A stretch of DNA of 64,000 nucleotides from Vibrio sp. MEBiC08052 (GCF_001506075.1 NZ_KQ947475.1:4003253-4067252); one strand, 5' to 3'; counted from the first letter of the stretch, positions 1 through 9,401 are shown. Numbers and translations are program-made. The notes: generated from the sequence alone by a model not told the origin.

Positions 1-672
1 TTTGAGCCTGCCGTGATTGCATTCAACAATGTGTTTTTAGAGGGGAAACAAGTACCTACTAATCGCATTGAACTTCTATCTTTTATCCGGCGTTATAGTG
101 ATGAGCTGATGGGAAAGATTGGGCTTTACGATATTCGTCATGTCGGTATCGGATATTTGTTCTGGTCTTTTGAGCGACAACAATCACGTAATTATGGACA
201 GTTTTTAGAGTTATTTAATTACCATAATGCCCGCACATTCGATAGTTCACGGGAGATGTTAGCTGCGCTAAGTAAGGGTGAAATTAATATGGCATATAAC
301 ATATTAGGTTCTTACTCTCAGAGTTGGCAGTTACTGAATCATAATGTGACAATTACCACCATGACAGATTATACGCCAGTTATAATTCGAACGGCTTTCA
401 TCAACCGCACAACGCAGAATGCACACGATGCGAAGCGGTTTATCGATTATTTACTTTCATCATCGGGACAGTGGGTTATGGCAGAGCAAACGAATATGCC
501 CCCCATACGTTCAGATATAAATATTATTAATTCTGCATCATATATGCGAGAGCAATATGCAGAACAACTGAAACCGTTACCACTCGATGTCCGCTTACTG
601 GTGTTTTCTGATAAAAGTAAGCGTCAGATTGTGACAACGGAATGGGAACATGCACTGAAAAATTATGACTGA
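1..672 (+). CDS. Periplasmic solute-binding protein, ABC type (3' part only)
   Basis: The reading frame is open from base 1, so the gene begins upstream of the window and only about 223 C-terminal residues are visible. The fragment looks like the second lobe of a family-1 extracellular solute-binding protein. It has aromatic-rich segments, a stretch of the type used in the ligand cleft (AYNILGSYSQ), and a C-terminal region (RFIDYLLSSSGQWVMAEQ) typical of iron/sulfate/putrescine-type binders, where the end of the protein is described as 'last residue of a run'. The ligand cannot be read from this part. It may also be the sensor-like binder that often sits beside tripartite tricarboxylate transporter genes. 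It lies 116 bp upstream of the tautomerase gene on the same strand, so co-regulation is possible but not shown. Confidence 0.6.
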   Translation, partial: FEPAVIAFNNVFLEGKQVPTNRIELLSFIRRYSDELMGKIGLYDIRHVGIGYLFWSFERQQSRNYGQFLELFNYHNARTFDSSREMLAALSKGEINMAYNILGSYSQSWQLLNHNVTITTMTDYTPVIIRTAFINRTTQNAHDAKRFIDYLLSSSGQWVMAEQTNMPPIRSDINIINSASYMREQYAEQLKPLPLDVRLLVFSDKSKRQIVTTEWEHALKNYD

Positions 673-788
673 TGCGACGTTAACTCATTTTACCGGATAA
701 CGAGTCAGTGATTTGACAGGTTCATTTTGTAGCTTGAAACCACCGCTTTTGGGACTTGAAAGTGGACGTAATGGTAAGGAGCTAAAAA

Positions 789-1853
789 ATGATACATTCC
801 CAGTTTATTCCTTGTATGCTCATTCGTGGTGGCACATCAAAAGGTGCCTATTTTCTCGCAAGCGATCTCCCCCAATCCCCTGAAGCAAGAGATCAGTTAC
901 TGATTAAGATCATGGGATCCGGTGACGTACAACAAATTAATGGTATTGGTGGCGGCACAACTTTAACGAGTAAAGTCGGGATTATCTCACCATCTCAGTC
1001 ACCGGAGGCCGAGCTGGACTATTTCTTTGTTCAGGTTGGTGTTGAAGAGCAAGTCGTCGATACCAAGCCCTCTTGCGGCAATATATTATCCGGTGTGATC
1101 GCATTTGCGGCAGAAAAAGGATTGATTGAATTAGCGGAAGGCTCAACCACAATCCGTGTCAAAAATGTGAATACCAACACGATTATCGAAGTGACGGCTG
1201 AAACACCGAACCGAATGCTGAAATTTGACGGCGACACATCCATTGACGGAGTACCGGGTACAGGGTCTCCGGTACTACTGAATTTCTTGGATGTCGGTGG
1301 CTCAAAAACCGGCAAATTATTCCCCACAGGCGCACTCAAAGAAACCATCAATGACATTGAGGTGAGTTGTATTGACGCTGCTGTTCCAATGGTTCATATC
1401 CCTGCCGACGCACTGGGTTTAGTGGGGAATGAGTCCAAAGCTATCATCGACAGTGATGCTGATTTACTCCGCAAAATAGAATCGATTCGCCTTATCGCGG
1501 GTGAGCGCATGGGTCTGGGTGATGTCCGGGGGAGTGTGATCCCCAAAGTCGCCATTGTTTCTCCGCCTCACGATGTGGGCACCATCACTTCTCGCTATCT
1601 CGTCCCCCATAACTGTCATGCCAGTCACGCTGTCACCGGTGCGATTTGTGTCGGAGCAGCAAGCTTGATTGAAGGGACGGTGACCCACCAGCAATCTAAA
1701 GTTCCCTCAGAGGCAGTGATCATCGAACATCCTAGCGGAAAGATTGATGTCAAAATCACCTTGCTTGAAGGCGAGTCTGAGCCTGTGATTGCCCAAGCCG
1801 CATTAGTGAGAACCGCAAGACCACTCTTTAAAGGGGAAGTCTATATTGCGTAG
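789..1853 (+). CDS. PrpF/GalD family isomerase, probable 4-oxalomesaconate tautomerase
   Basis: A 354-residue PrpF-fold protein (diaminopimelate-epimerase-like, two similar domains). The N-terminus carries the family hallmark RGGTSKGAYF, followed by NGIGGGTTLTSKVG and the cysteine-containing segment KPSCGNILSG. GalD of Pseudomonas putida has this length and converts the keto form of oxalomesaconate to the enol form in gallate catabolism. PrpF itself helps AcnD in the methylcitrate cycle. No prpBCD or acnD lies nearby, while a tricarboxylate transporter follows directly. I therefore infer a tautomerase or isomerase acting on an imported tri- or dicarboxylate. The start is supported by the ribosome site GTAAGGAG, 7-8 bases upstream. 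Other gallate genes are not in the window, so the substrate is uncertain. Confidence 0.75.
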   Translation: MIHSQFIPCMLIRGGTSKGAYFLASDLPQSPEARDQLLIKIMGSGDVQQINGIGGGTTLTSKVGIISPSQSPEAELDYFFVQVGVEEQVVDTKPSCGNILSGVIAFAAEKGLIELAEGSTTIRVKNVNTNTIIEVTAETPNRMLKFDGDTSIDGVPGTGSPVLLNFLDVGGSKTGKLFPTGALKETINDIEVSCIDAAVPMVHIPADALGLVGNESKAIIDSDADLLRKIESIRLIAGERMGLGDVRGSVIPKVAIVSPPHDVGTITSRYLVPHNCHASHAVTGAICVGAASLIEGTVTHQQSKVPSEAVIIEHPSGKIDVKITLLEGESEPVIAQAALVRTARPLFKGEVYIA

Positions 1854-2024
1854 TCGATCCTTGCTGCCGCCAACGATTGTTCTTCATCCCGAGATCTATG
1901 TAGCAATATTGTTAATAATATGTGGGTATGTCAGTTTGGTGACAGTTTGAATCCTTACGGTGGACCTATCGCTCTGCCGCGATAGAGACTAAATACTGTA
2001 AAAAGAATTTGAGGAGGCACTATT

Positions 2025-3140
2025 ATGCTGCTTAGCAATTATTTTAATAACACCATGTTACGTGTCGGCAGTCAGATAGCATCCGCTGCGTTAATGACAT
2101 TTTGTCTGACATCACCAGCGAATGCGCAACCGGTGAGTTTTGCAGGTGAACGGATTGAAATGACCGTACCTTACAAAGAGGGAGGTGGTACCGATACTTG
2201 GGCACGCTTCTTCGGTCCTTACTTTACTCAATCGCTTCCGGGTGAACCTGTGGTTGTCATTAAAAATATACCCGGTGGTGGCTCTACCAAGGGTGCAAAC
2301 CAGTTTGCCCGACGTGCAAGTGACAATGGTTTGGATATTCTGGCAAGTTCTGCATCGACTCATTTTACCTACTTGCTCAATGATCGTCGTGTCGAATACG
2401 ACTATAACGACTGGAAAGCCGTCCTTGCCACGCCAACCGGCGGTGTCGTGTATATTTCCGCTGATGAAGGGATAGAGAATGCCGAGCAATTTGTTAAAAA
2501 TCTGGACAAGCTGAAATTTAAATATGCGAGTCAGGGGGCAACGACCATCGATCTTGTACCGTTATTAGCATTAGATTTAATTGGTGCCGATGTACAAGCG
2601 GTATTCGGTATGAAGGGCCGTGGTGCGGGCCGGCTGGCATTTGAAAGAGGTGAAGTGAATATCGATTCACAAACCAGTTCAGCTTATTTGAAAAAAGTGG
2701 TGCCACTGGTTGAAGAAGGTAAAGCAATTCCCCTGTTTAGTTTTGGTGTCGTTGACGCACAAGGCAATCTTCAACGGGATCCAAACTTTCCGAATCTTCC
2801 TCACTTTGGTGAAGTGTATCAACTTGCAAAAGGCAATATCGATAGTTCACAAGGTTTTAAAGTGTGGCGATCATTCTTTATTGCTGGATTTGTTGCCCAG
2901 AAAGTTTTCTTTTTACCCAAATCAACACCGCAAGATATTCAGTCCGCCTGGCGTGATGCAATGATTAAGCTGGTCGCAGACCCTGACTTTCAAAAACGAG
3001 CTGAAGATGTGTTGGGTAATTATGAACAGTTGACAGGACCTGAAGTGGATCAAGCGGTCAATACCATTCTTTCTTTAGATGAAAACAGTAAAAAATGGGT
3101 CGTAAAATGGCTGAAAGAAAAATATAACACCAGACTTTAG
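2025..3140 (+). CDS. Tripartite tricarboxylate transporter substrate-binding protein (Bug/TctC family)
   Basis: A 371-residue periplasmic binder of the TctC/Bug family. A signal peptide of about 36 residues ends near SPANAQP. The mature protein shows the family pattern of a beta strand followed by a glycine-rich first loop (VPYKEGGGTDTWARFF) and the second loop NIPGGGSTKGANQFA; these two loops hold carboxylate ligands in solved Bug proteins. A strong GAGGAGG site precedes ATG. It is the first gene of the transporter set and is followed after 162 bp by the membrane component. The ligand is unknown; the adjacent GalD-like gene suggests an aromatic-pathway tri- or dicarboxylate. Length is somewhat greater than usual Bug proteins (~320 residues). 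Confidence 0.85.
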   Translation: MLLSNYFNNTMLRVGSQIASAALMTFCLTSPANAQPVSFAGERIEMTVPYKEGGGTDTWARFFGPYFTQSLPGEPVVVIKNIPGGGSTKGANQFARRASDNGLDILASSASTHFTYLLNDRRVEYDYNDWKAVLATPTGGVVYISADEGIENAEQFVKNLDKLKFKYASQGATTIDLVPLLALDLIGADVQAVFGMKGRGAGRLAFERGEVNIDSQTSSAYLKKVVPLVEEGKAIPLFSFGVVDAQGNLQRDPNFPNLPHFGEVYQLAKGNIDSSQGFKVWRSFFIAGFVAQKVFFLPKSTPQDIQSAWRDAMIKLVADPDFQKRAEDVLGNYEQLTGPEVDQAVNTILSLDENSKKWVVKWLKEKYNTRL

Positions 3141-3205
3141 TTTGATTGATAAATAGAGCTCAATAATCAGTAGTCCTATATTCGCTAGAAATATATCAAA
3201 TCAAT

Positions 3206-3249
3206 AATATAACTGCGCATTGTTTTTTATTCAGTGCGTTAGTTATATT
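3206..3249 (+). promoter_or_regulatory. Intercistronic hairpin between binder and permease genes
   Basis: A 9-bp perfect inverted repeat (AATATAACT / AGTTATATT), extended by GCA/TGC inside, encloses a T-rich loop. It sits between the binding-protein stop and the permease start. Such hairpins often protect the upstream mRNA or reduce downstream expression, giving more binder than permease. That role is inference. Confidence 0.45.
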
Positions 3250-3302
3250 CAGTTGACTTTTTAACTCACAACATTGCAATGTGAAATAATAAGGATTCAA
3301 GG

Positions 3303-5276
3303 ATGTTAAATGAATTACTTACCGCTTTGCAGACAATTTTAACATTGCACCATCTGACTTATATGTTGGGTGGTGTATTGCTGGGTCTCGCAATTGGTAT
3401 TTTCCCCGGACTGGGCGGTATTGCCGGTTTATCGTTATTATTACCATTCTTATATGGAATGGATCCTATATCTGCGCTCGCGATGTTAATCGGTTTAGTT
3501 GCAGTGATCCCCACTTCTGACACCTTTACTTCGGTATTGATGGGGATTCCCGGGTCGAGTGGTTCGCAAGCCACGGTTCTGGATGGTTTCCCGATGGCTA
3601 AAAACGGCCATGCCGCCCGTGCACTTTCCGCCGCATTTACAGCCTCTTTATTCGGCGGACTGTTCGGTGCCGTGGTACTGACCGGTTTTGTGCTGATTGC
3701 ACGTCCCGTGATTCTGGCTTTTGGATCGGGTGAACTCTTTATGCTCACCTTGCTTGGCTTAACCATGGTCGGATCACTGGCAGGCAAGAGCCTCGTCAAA
3801 GGTTTATCTGCATGTGGTTTGGGAATGCTATTAGGCAGTGTCGGCAGTGCGCCCGCGACGGGCGAATATCGCATGACATTCGATAATTTCTATCTCATGG
3901 ATGGGATTCCGCTGGTGGTGGTCGGTTTGGGTATTTTCGCCTTACCAGAGATTATTGATCTCCTACGTCAGAACAAGCCGATCGCCAATGCCAGCAAATT
4001 AGGTTCCGGCTGGCTCCAAGGCGTCAAAGACTTCTTTATTCATAAATGGCTGGCACTTCGGTGTAGTGTGATCGGCTGTATTATTGGCGCGCTGCCCGGT
4101 TTAGGCGGGAGTGTCGTTGACTGGATCGCCTATGGTCACGCGGTGCAAACCACCAAAGATAAACCGAATTTTGGCCATGGTGACGTCAGAGGTGTGATTG
4201 CACCAGAGTCATCCAATAATGCGAAAGAAGGCGGTGGGCTCGTTCCTACTTTGTTATTTGGGATCCCCGGTTCAGGGAGTATGGCTGTATTCCTCGGTGG
4301 GATGGTTTTAGTTGGCTTAGAGCCGGGCCCGGCGATGGTGAGCAAAGATCTGCACATCACATACACGATTGTGTGGTCGCTGGCGCTTGCGAACATCTTT
4401 GGCGCGGCAGCATGTATGCTCATTTCTCCTTGGGTCGCAAAATTAACCACCGTCCGTTACGCACTGTTAGCCCCATTCATGGTAATGGTGATCTGCTTTG
4501 CTGCCTTCCAGGCCACACGGGATTTAGCGGACTTAGTCACCTTGCTCGTCATCGGTGTGCTTGGTGTGTTCATGAAACGATTCGACTGGCCAAGACCCGC
4601 ATTTCTGATTGGCTTTGTTCTTTCCCCCGGGATGGAAACCTATTTATACCAAGCGATTCAGTTTGATGGTATCGAGTTTTTGCTTCGTCCCGGTGTCATG
4701 ATCATCGGAGCGATCATTCTGTTTTCACTGGTATTTATGATTCGCCAAAATATGAAAAAGAATCATACAGTTGAAAAGGCAGAAAAAGTACCGACTCGTA
4801 AATCGCAAGTGTTATTCGCCATTCTCATTAATATTGCTTTTGCGTATGGCATTTATGACAGCAACCAGCACAGCTTTTTGGGGGGAATATTTCCCACCGT
4901 CGTTGCGAGCGGCATGTGGTTCTTATCTGCAATTGTGATCGTGCAACTTCTGACACGCCCGGAAGGTTCTCCGGTCTACTATGATAACGAATATGTTCAA
5001 GGATACGCTTATGACAGTAATACAGCATCGATTATGCATTATTTATACTGGATAGCGGCACTGATCATTGGTAGTTACTTCGTCGGATACATTATCTCGG
5101 TTGCGTTATTCTTCTGTGCGTTTTTAATGAACAAAGCTGGGATGGGATTGTGGCGCTCATTAGCGGTAACCGCTGCGGCAACAGGATTTTTGCTTGGACT
5201 GACCCACATTATGATGCTTGATTTGCCGATAGGCTTATTGCAAGAAACCGTTTCATTACCATGGCCGTTAGGTTAA
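3303..5276 (+). CDS. Tripartite tricarboxylate transporter membrane protein, TctA-TctB fusion
   Basis: 657 residues, longer than a normal TctA (about 500). Residues 1 to about 490 form TctA, with its repeated signature loops: GIFPGLGGIAGLSLLLPF near the N-terminus and, in the second half, ALPGLGGSVVDW and FGIPGSGSMAVFLGGM. After a charged linker (about 490-505) the last ~150 residues hold four hydrophobic segments and resemble the small TctB subunit. The two membrane parts, usually separate genes, thus appear as one polypeptide. It would import the ligand delivered by the upstream binder using an ion gradient. It ends 12 bp before the universal stress protein gene, implying one transcript. 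Confidence 0.85.
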   Translation: MLNELLTALQTILTLHHLTYMLGGVLLGLAIGIFPGLGGIAGLSLLLPFLYGMDPISALAMLIGLVAVIPTSDTFTSVLMGIPGSSGSQATVLDGFPMAKNGHAARALSAAFTASLFGGLFGAVVLTGFVLIARPVILAFGSGELFMLTLLGLTMVGSLAGKSLVKGLSACGLGMLLGSVGSAPATGEYRMTFDNFYLMDGIPLVVVGLGIFALPEIIDLLRQNKPIANASKLGSGWLQGVKDFFIHKWLALRCSVIGCIIGALPGLGGSVVDWIAYGHAVQTTKDKPNFGHGDVRGVIAPESSNNAKEGGGLVPTLLFGIPGSGSMAVFLGGMVLVGLEPGPAMVSKDLHITYTIVWSLALANIFGAAACMLISPWVAKLTTVRYALLAPFMVMVICFAAFQATRDLADLVTLLVIGVLGVFMKRFDWPRPAFLIGFVLSPGMETYLYQAIQFDGIEFLLRPGVMIIGAIILFSLVFMIRQNMKKNHTVEKAEKVPTRKSQVLFAILINIAFAYGIYDSNQHSFLGGIFPTVVASGMWFLSAIVIVQLLTRPEGSPVYYDNEYVQGYAYDSNTASIMHYLYWIAALIIGSYFVGYIISVALFFCAFLMNKAGMGLWRSLAVTAAATGFLLGLTHIMMLDLPIGLLQETVSLPWPLG

Positions 5277-5288
5277 AAGGAGAGCAGC

Positions 5289-6140
5289 ATGTCAATCAAA
5301 TCCATCATTATGCCATTTGCTTCTCAGGAAGACGGTGAACAGCGGTTAGAGGGGGCATTAAATGTTGCCAAATTCTTCAATGCTCATCTAGATGTATTAC
5401 ATGCTCAAGTCGGAGCAGAGAAGTTAATGCCCAGTGAACAACGTTTAGTTTCAAGGAAATTTTACGACCAGATCGATAAGCTGGTGCGTGACTATGTTCA
5501 TGATGATATGGCGCAAGCCAAACAGAGCTTTGAACGTTTATGCCTGCAACTTGGGATTCATGATGACAACACCGATACGGATGACGTCAGTGCAAGATGG
5601 CATGATATCTTTGGTTATCGGGGTGAAATTGTTGCCGAGTGGGGAAAAGTATCCGATTTAATCATTATTCCTAAATCCCTCAATGGGCAAACAAGTGTGA
5701 GTTTTGAGACGGCAGTCAGTCATGGCGGTAAACCGATTTTAGTCATGCCCCGCAAGCAAACACACTTTGCTCCGGAGACGATCATGATCGCTTGGAATGG
5801 TGATAAACCCGGTGCAAATGCAGTCAATAGTGCGCTGCATTTACTACAAAGTGCGAAACAAGTAGTTGTGGTGACAAGTGAAAAATATCTGCCCAAGAAA
5901 CCGACTCAAGTCGATTTAGCGCGTTATCTCGCTCGGCATAAAATAGAAGTCGAGTGTATCGCATTTACCCATAAAAGCAGGAATACCGGTTCGCAACTGT
6001 TAGAAGTCGCCGCTGAGATCAATGCGGATGTGATTGTCTCAGGTGCTTTTGCCCACCAAAAACTGCACCAAAAAGTATTTGGCGGGGTAACTCAAAAGCT
6101 ACTGATGCGGACTGATATTCCATTATGGATGATGAGCTGA
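5289..6140 (+). CDS. Tandem-domain universal stress protein
   Basis: 283 residues containing two UspA-like domains (about 1-155 and 158-283). The first has the typical opening strand (KSIIMPFAS) and a later strand SDLIIIPKS. The second opens with TIMIAWNGDKPGANAV and ends with the pattern NADVIVSGAFAH...VFGGVTQKLL, which is the G-2x-G-9x-G-like end of Usp domains in slightly divergent form (GGVTQKLLMRTDIPLWM). It follows the TctA-TctB gene by 12 bp with the site AAAGGAGAG. Usp genes are found at the ends of TTT-transporter operons in other bacteria. Its job here may be to couple uptake to cell energy or stress state; that is inference. Confidence 0.85.
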   Translation: MSIKSIIMPFASQEDGEQRLEGALNVAKFFNAHLDVLHAQVGAEKLMPSEQRLVSRKFYDQIDKLVRDYVHDDMAQAKQSFERLCLQLGIHDDNTDTDDVSARWHDIFGYRGEIVAEWGKVSDLIIIPKSLNGQTSVSFETAVSHGGKPILVMPRKQTHFAPETIMIAWNGDKPGANAVNSALHLLQSAKQVVVVTSEKYLPKKPTQVDLARYLARHKIEVECIAFTHKSRNTGSQLLEVAAEINADVIVSGAFAHQKLHQKVFGGVTQKLLMRTDIPLWMMS

Positions 6141-6190
6141 TTACAATGATGTCAGTTTAACGACAGGTTCATCTGTTATCTTAAAAACAT

Positions 6191-6275
6191 GGCTGGTTAG
6201 CGATTAATTCGTCCGCCCAAGTAGTACAAGGTTATCAATCTCCGGCCTTGCTTAGCTGACCAGCCTTTTTCTTTT
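6191..6275 (+). terminator. Long-loop terminator or small structured RNA after usp
   Basis: An 11-bp stem (GGCTGGTTAGC at 6191-6201 with GCTGACCAGCC at 6255-6265, one G-U pair) encloses a 53-base loop and is followed by TTTTTCTTTTTT. The T-run fits intrinsic termination of the transporter operon. The unusually long loop would also fit a small RNA released with its own terminator. Confidence 0.6.
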
Positions 6276-6343
6276 TTATCATGATGTCTGAGTACCCTGA
6301 ATTTCAGGCTCACTGTTTATTCTTTCCCTGTATTTGGCACCCG

Positions 6344-6605
6344 AATTTGACGCACATTTTGTTCCTCGATTTCAGAAACATCGGTACTCAGTGCGCCAGT
6401 CACTCTTGCCAAGATGCAAGAGTGACCAGAAGATCTTTTTGTTTTGGCTTAGTCACGCGTTATCCAGAACCAGCTTTTACGGGCGTCCTGCCCGGAAAAG
6501 CCTAACCATTCTTCCATGAATGGTTTTCTTGGTTGGGTGGCTGATTTGAGTAGGGTGAAACACCGAATCAATAAAGTTAAATTGATCGATGCTTTCAGGG
6601 TAAAA
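6344..6605 (+). repeat. Dispersed multi-hairpin repeat, copy 1
   Basis: About 262 bp, closely similar to 11669-11932 in the same orientation. It contains three small inverted repeats in order: GTCACTCTTGC/GCAAGAGTGAC, CGGGCG/TGCCCG, and AACCATTC/GAATGGTT. No convincing protein is encoded; open frames across it are not shared between copies. Together the two copies bracket the toxin-ankyrin-hydrolase-regulator segment. The rest of 6141-6847 holds the upstream hairpin terminator and AT-rich DNA with nothing else recognisable. Confidence 0.8.
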
Positions 6606-6847
6606 TTCATGGATGATTTTTTATGTTTGTTTATAACTAAATGATTTTATTGAAATTAATTTAAATTTTCTTGTTAAAAAACCAATTTTAGACACGCAAT
6701 TGTTTTGAATAATCATAGACTTACATGAACAACAATGAAGTGCCTGCTTTTGCAGGAAAGGGGCTGATACAAAAAAGAGCCACAACATCATGCGGCTCTG
6801 AATAGGTTCCATTTTAAACAATAGTTTTACTTATGATTGGGCTTTAT

Positions 6848-7354
6848 TTAGTAATGACTGACTAATTCAATGATTTTAGGGTCAACACCTGCGATTTTAT
6901 GAATCAATTCACGAACGGAACAACCATCATCTTTTTCATCAGGGTTAGCACCATATTCAAGCAATACTTTCACAACCTCATAAGGAATTGGCATTCGATC
7001 AAAAGCCATTCTCAACGCACTAATACCATCAGCATCTTGGTGCTCGATCATCTTATCCGCACCGTTTTCCAACAAGAGCCGAATCCCCTCAACATTGCGT
7101 TGACGAACCGCATAAATTAGAGGCGTATAGCCATAGCTATCAATTGCGTTGACATCCAGCCCTTGATCAATCAGATATTGGATAGATACCGGTGGAGTTT
7201 TTCTAGTTACCGATTTGAATGCGTAATGTAAATATGTCCATTTATCATTAGCCGTGATACGATGAATGTCCTTGCCGTTTGCAATTGATCTTTTCACAGT
7301 TTCAATGTCACCACGAACTATAGCTGAGTAAGGTTGATTATCTACATTATTCAT
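6848..7354 (-). CDS. Ankyrin-repeat protein, probable immunity partner of the adjacent toxin
   Basis: 168 residues with about four ankyrin repeats. Recognisable units include TYLHYAFKSV, GYTPLIYAVRQRNVEGIRLLLENGAD and GISALRMAFDR...VVKVLLEYGANPDEKDD. There is no signal peptide, so it should be cytoplasmic. Its start codon overlaps the stop of the toxin gene by four bases (ATGA), so the two are translationally coupled. Ankyrin proteins are known as immunity-type partners in polymorphic toxin loci, which fits protection against the nuclease next to it. Direct binding is inference. Confidence 0.8.
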   Translation of the reverse strand: MNNVDNQPYSAIVRGDIETVKRSIANGKDIHRITANDKWTYLHYAFKSVTRKTPPVSIQYLIDQGLDVNAIDSYGYTPLIYAVRQRNVEGIRLLLENGADKMIEHQDADGISALRMAFDRMPIPYEVVKVLLEYGANPDEKDDGCSVRELIHKIAGVDPKIIELVSHY

Positions 7355-8913
7355 TGTGATCTCCTGTCACTTAAAAAGTCTTTCATGTCTTCCAAAATAT
7401 CCTCTAATTCATCACTGCCCGGTTTCTCATTGACATGACTAAGATTGGTCTTGGCGTCCTCAATTAGAAAATAGTCAGGGTGTGAATTCACAAAATCATT
7501 CAATTCTTCCTGAGTCATACCTATCTGGTCAGCCGCTCTGAGTATCCGTCGATTTTCCAAACCCTCTCTATGCCCATAGTGCCAGTCGGTTAAGGCTTTA
7601 CCTTTTTTATCCGTGAAATTACCATTTTCATCTCTCAAAGCCTCTGCTTCAATCTGTCTTTTGGTCTCAGCCCGAAGGGATGTTCGGTTTAGCTCCGGTT
7701 TGGGGTATTTACTCGCACCAAACTGACCATTCGGTTGACGGACTTGATGACTATATACCACATACAGTGGTGGGAGTCCGGTATCTGCCGGAAAGGTCAG
7801 AATATAGTCTTGTAAATCTGCATCAGCGATTGGCGTGATATAGGTGTTATCAAATTCTTGGCCTTGCTCAGCCTCCGGATACACCCAGATATTGTAAGTT
7901 TTCAGGTCAGGAATGGGATTGACCAGGATCGGTTTGCCGCCAAAATCGCCACTCATCGGTATCCATTCAATAGTGACATCCGGCTCTAACTCAACGACAA
8001 ATTTATCACCGACCCGAGTCACTTCACGTTTGGGAATATTCACTCCATTGACATGATAACCGTAAATCCGATTATCAGCATTGAACCCTAAGCGGATATT
8101 GGTTTCAACCGTGGTTTTATCCATCAGGTCATTTTCATTATACAGCGTGCCGTCACCAAGCTGGCTGGGCATAAATACGGCCAGAATGCCAGTGCGACCG
8201 ACAATTTTCATCGTCAGGTTTGGCAGCTCTGCCAGTGCTGCACCGCCTATACGCGCTAAAAAAGCGTCTTCAGTTGCTGCCGTCCCAACCCCCTGACCAA
8301 TGGCTAGTGTATAGGCCGCATACTCACCCAAAGATGAGAGTTGCTCTCTTTGTGTACCGATATCACACGTTCCTCTCGGCACAAGGGCAGATTTGGCAAA
8401 ACGAGAGGGTTTGACTGGTGGCTTGTTAAACGTGTCTTGCCATGATGACGGGGGCAGTTGAATGTTATCTAATTCTTGTATTCGTTCCTGACGCTGTTTT
8501 GCCAGCCGCTCGGCTAAAGTGAGTTTCACTTGATTGCGTTCAACATAAGGCTCGGTATACACCGAGGCGTTGACACTGCCAGCGTAAGATGAACCAATGC
8601 CATGATTGACCAATTCAACCCGTGCGGTATAGGCCTTGTATGCCAGCCAATCGAGCTGAGGCTCAACCTCGGGATTGACTCGCCAGTATCGATTGCCCCA
8701 TTCATCCCGATCCCGAATCAATAAGGGGATGGATGGTGTATCAGTGAGTAAGACTTGATGACCGTTGCGTAGCTGCTCAAGAAAATCAGCAAAGCGCATT
8801 CCGGAAGGCGTTACGGATTTGATATCCGATTCGCGCAGGGATGAAAAATCCCCTTCAACCTGAGCAAATTCATTCGCCATCAGGTTGTAGATTTGAATGG
8901 TTTGATAGTTCAT
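7351..8913 (-). CDS. Pyocin-S-domain polymorphic toxin with C-terminal GH-E-type nuclease
   Basis: 520 residues. The N-terminal ~150 residues match nothing I recognise and include a charged helical stretch (LAERLAKQRQERIQEL). Residues ~200-385 form an S-type pyocin domain (IWVYPEAEQG and then ITPIADADLQDYILTFPADT). The last ~90 residues look like a GH-E/HNH-endonuclease-VII nuclease: WHYGHREG (about 444-451, the GH pair) and, some 45 residues later, a conserved asparagine-histidine element (NLSHVNEKPG). No receptor-binding, signal peptide, PAAR or MIX segment is visible, so the export route is unclear; a type VI secretion cargo effector is the best guess. No clear ribosome site precedes the chosen ATG; MANEF, 11 residues in, is an alternative start. 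Confidence 0.8.
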   Translation of the reverse strand: MNYQTIQIYNLMANEFAQVEGDFSSLRESDIKSVTPSGMRFADFLEQLRNGHQVLLTDTPSIPLLIRDRDEWGNRYWRVNPEVEPQLDWLAYKAYTARVELVNHGIGSSYAGSVNASVYTEPYVERNQVKLTLAERLAKQRQERIQELDNIQLPPSSWQDTFNKPPVKPSRFAKSALVPRGTCDIGTQREQLSSLGEYAAYTLAIGQGVGTAATEDAFLARIGGAALAELPNLTMKIVGRTGILAVFMPSQLGDGTLYNENDLMDKTTVETNIRLGFNADNRIYGYHVNGVNIPKREVTRVGDKFVVELEPDVTIEWIPMSGDFGGKPILVNPIPDLKTYNIWVYPEAEQGQEFDNTYITPIADADLQDYILTFPADTGLPPLYVVYSHQVRQPNGQFGASKYPKPELNRTSLRAETKRQIEAEALRDENGNFTDKKGKALTDWHYGHREGLENRRILRAADQIGMTQEELNDFVNSHPDYFLIEDAKTNLSHVNEKPGSDELEDILEDMKDFLSDRRSQ

Positions 8914-9081
8914 TTGACGTTGTTTATGTATGAATTCAGTTCATATCGATATAGGAGGAGCATTGTACAACAGCGCAATAACAGATAATCCATTATCAAT
9001 AGAATCAAACGGTTAATATGGTTTACATTCCATAAATAGGGGGATTTACTACCTTATTGATGAATAGTAATCACGTTGATG

Positions 9082-9285
9082 CTATTTCTCAGCTTTTGGT
9101 CGTTCATAAATTCCGTCAAAAGAGACAAGCTGAACTTCGATTACCCCACCAAAGTATTCAATTTTGACTCGTGGGTCATCTTGCTGTTTTAGCTGAGCGC
9201 TGAAGGTTTCATAAAGGGATGCAATAAACTCTCTGACAGGTTGATCAGCATCAAGCAGAGAGTGAGATGATTTATCTTGTTTCAT
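9082..9285 (-). CDS. Small hypothetical protein upstream of the toxin
   Basis: 67 residues if started at the ATG at 9285 (preceded by GGTAGG); a TTG start at 9312 would add nine residues. The protein is acidic-to-neutral and soluble, with a helix-like middle (REFIASLYETFSAQL) and a short beta-like end (VKIEYFGGVIEVQLVSF). I do not recognise the family. It lies 168 bp upstream of the toxin on the same strand and could be a small adaptor or leading member of the toxin transcript, but nothing in its sequence proves that. Confidence 0.5.
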   Translation of the reverse strand: MKQDKSSHSLLDADQPVREFIASLYETFSAQLKQQDDPRVKIEYFGGVIEVQLVSFDGIYERPKAEK

Positions 9286-9401
9286 AAGCCTACCAACATC
9301 GTTTGTACCCAATGAGCGATGACGCGATGCAATCGCTTCTGTTTATTCTTATCTATATGAATGATTTATATTTTGCTCTCCATTTCTAAAAGGAGAACAC
9401 A

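Noticed and set aside
6281..6519. Open frames across repeat copy 1
   Set aside because: Not shared with copy 2 in length or frame, and broken by the hairpins; typical of non-coding repeat DNA.
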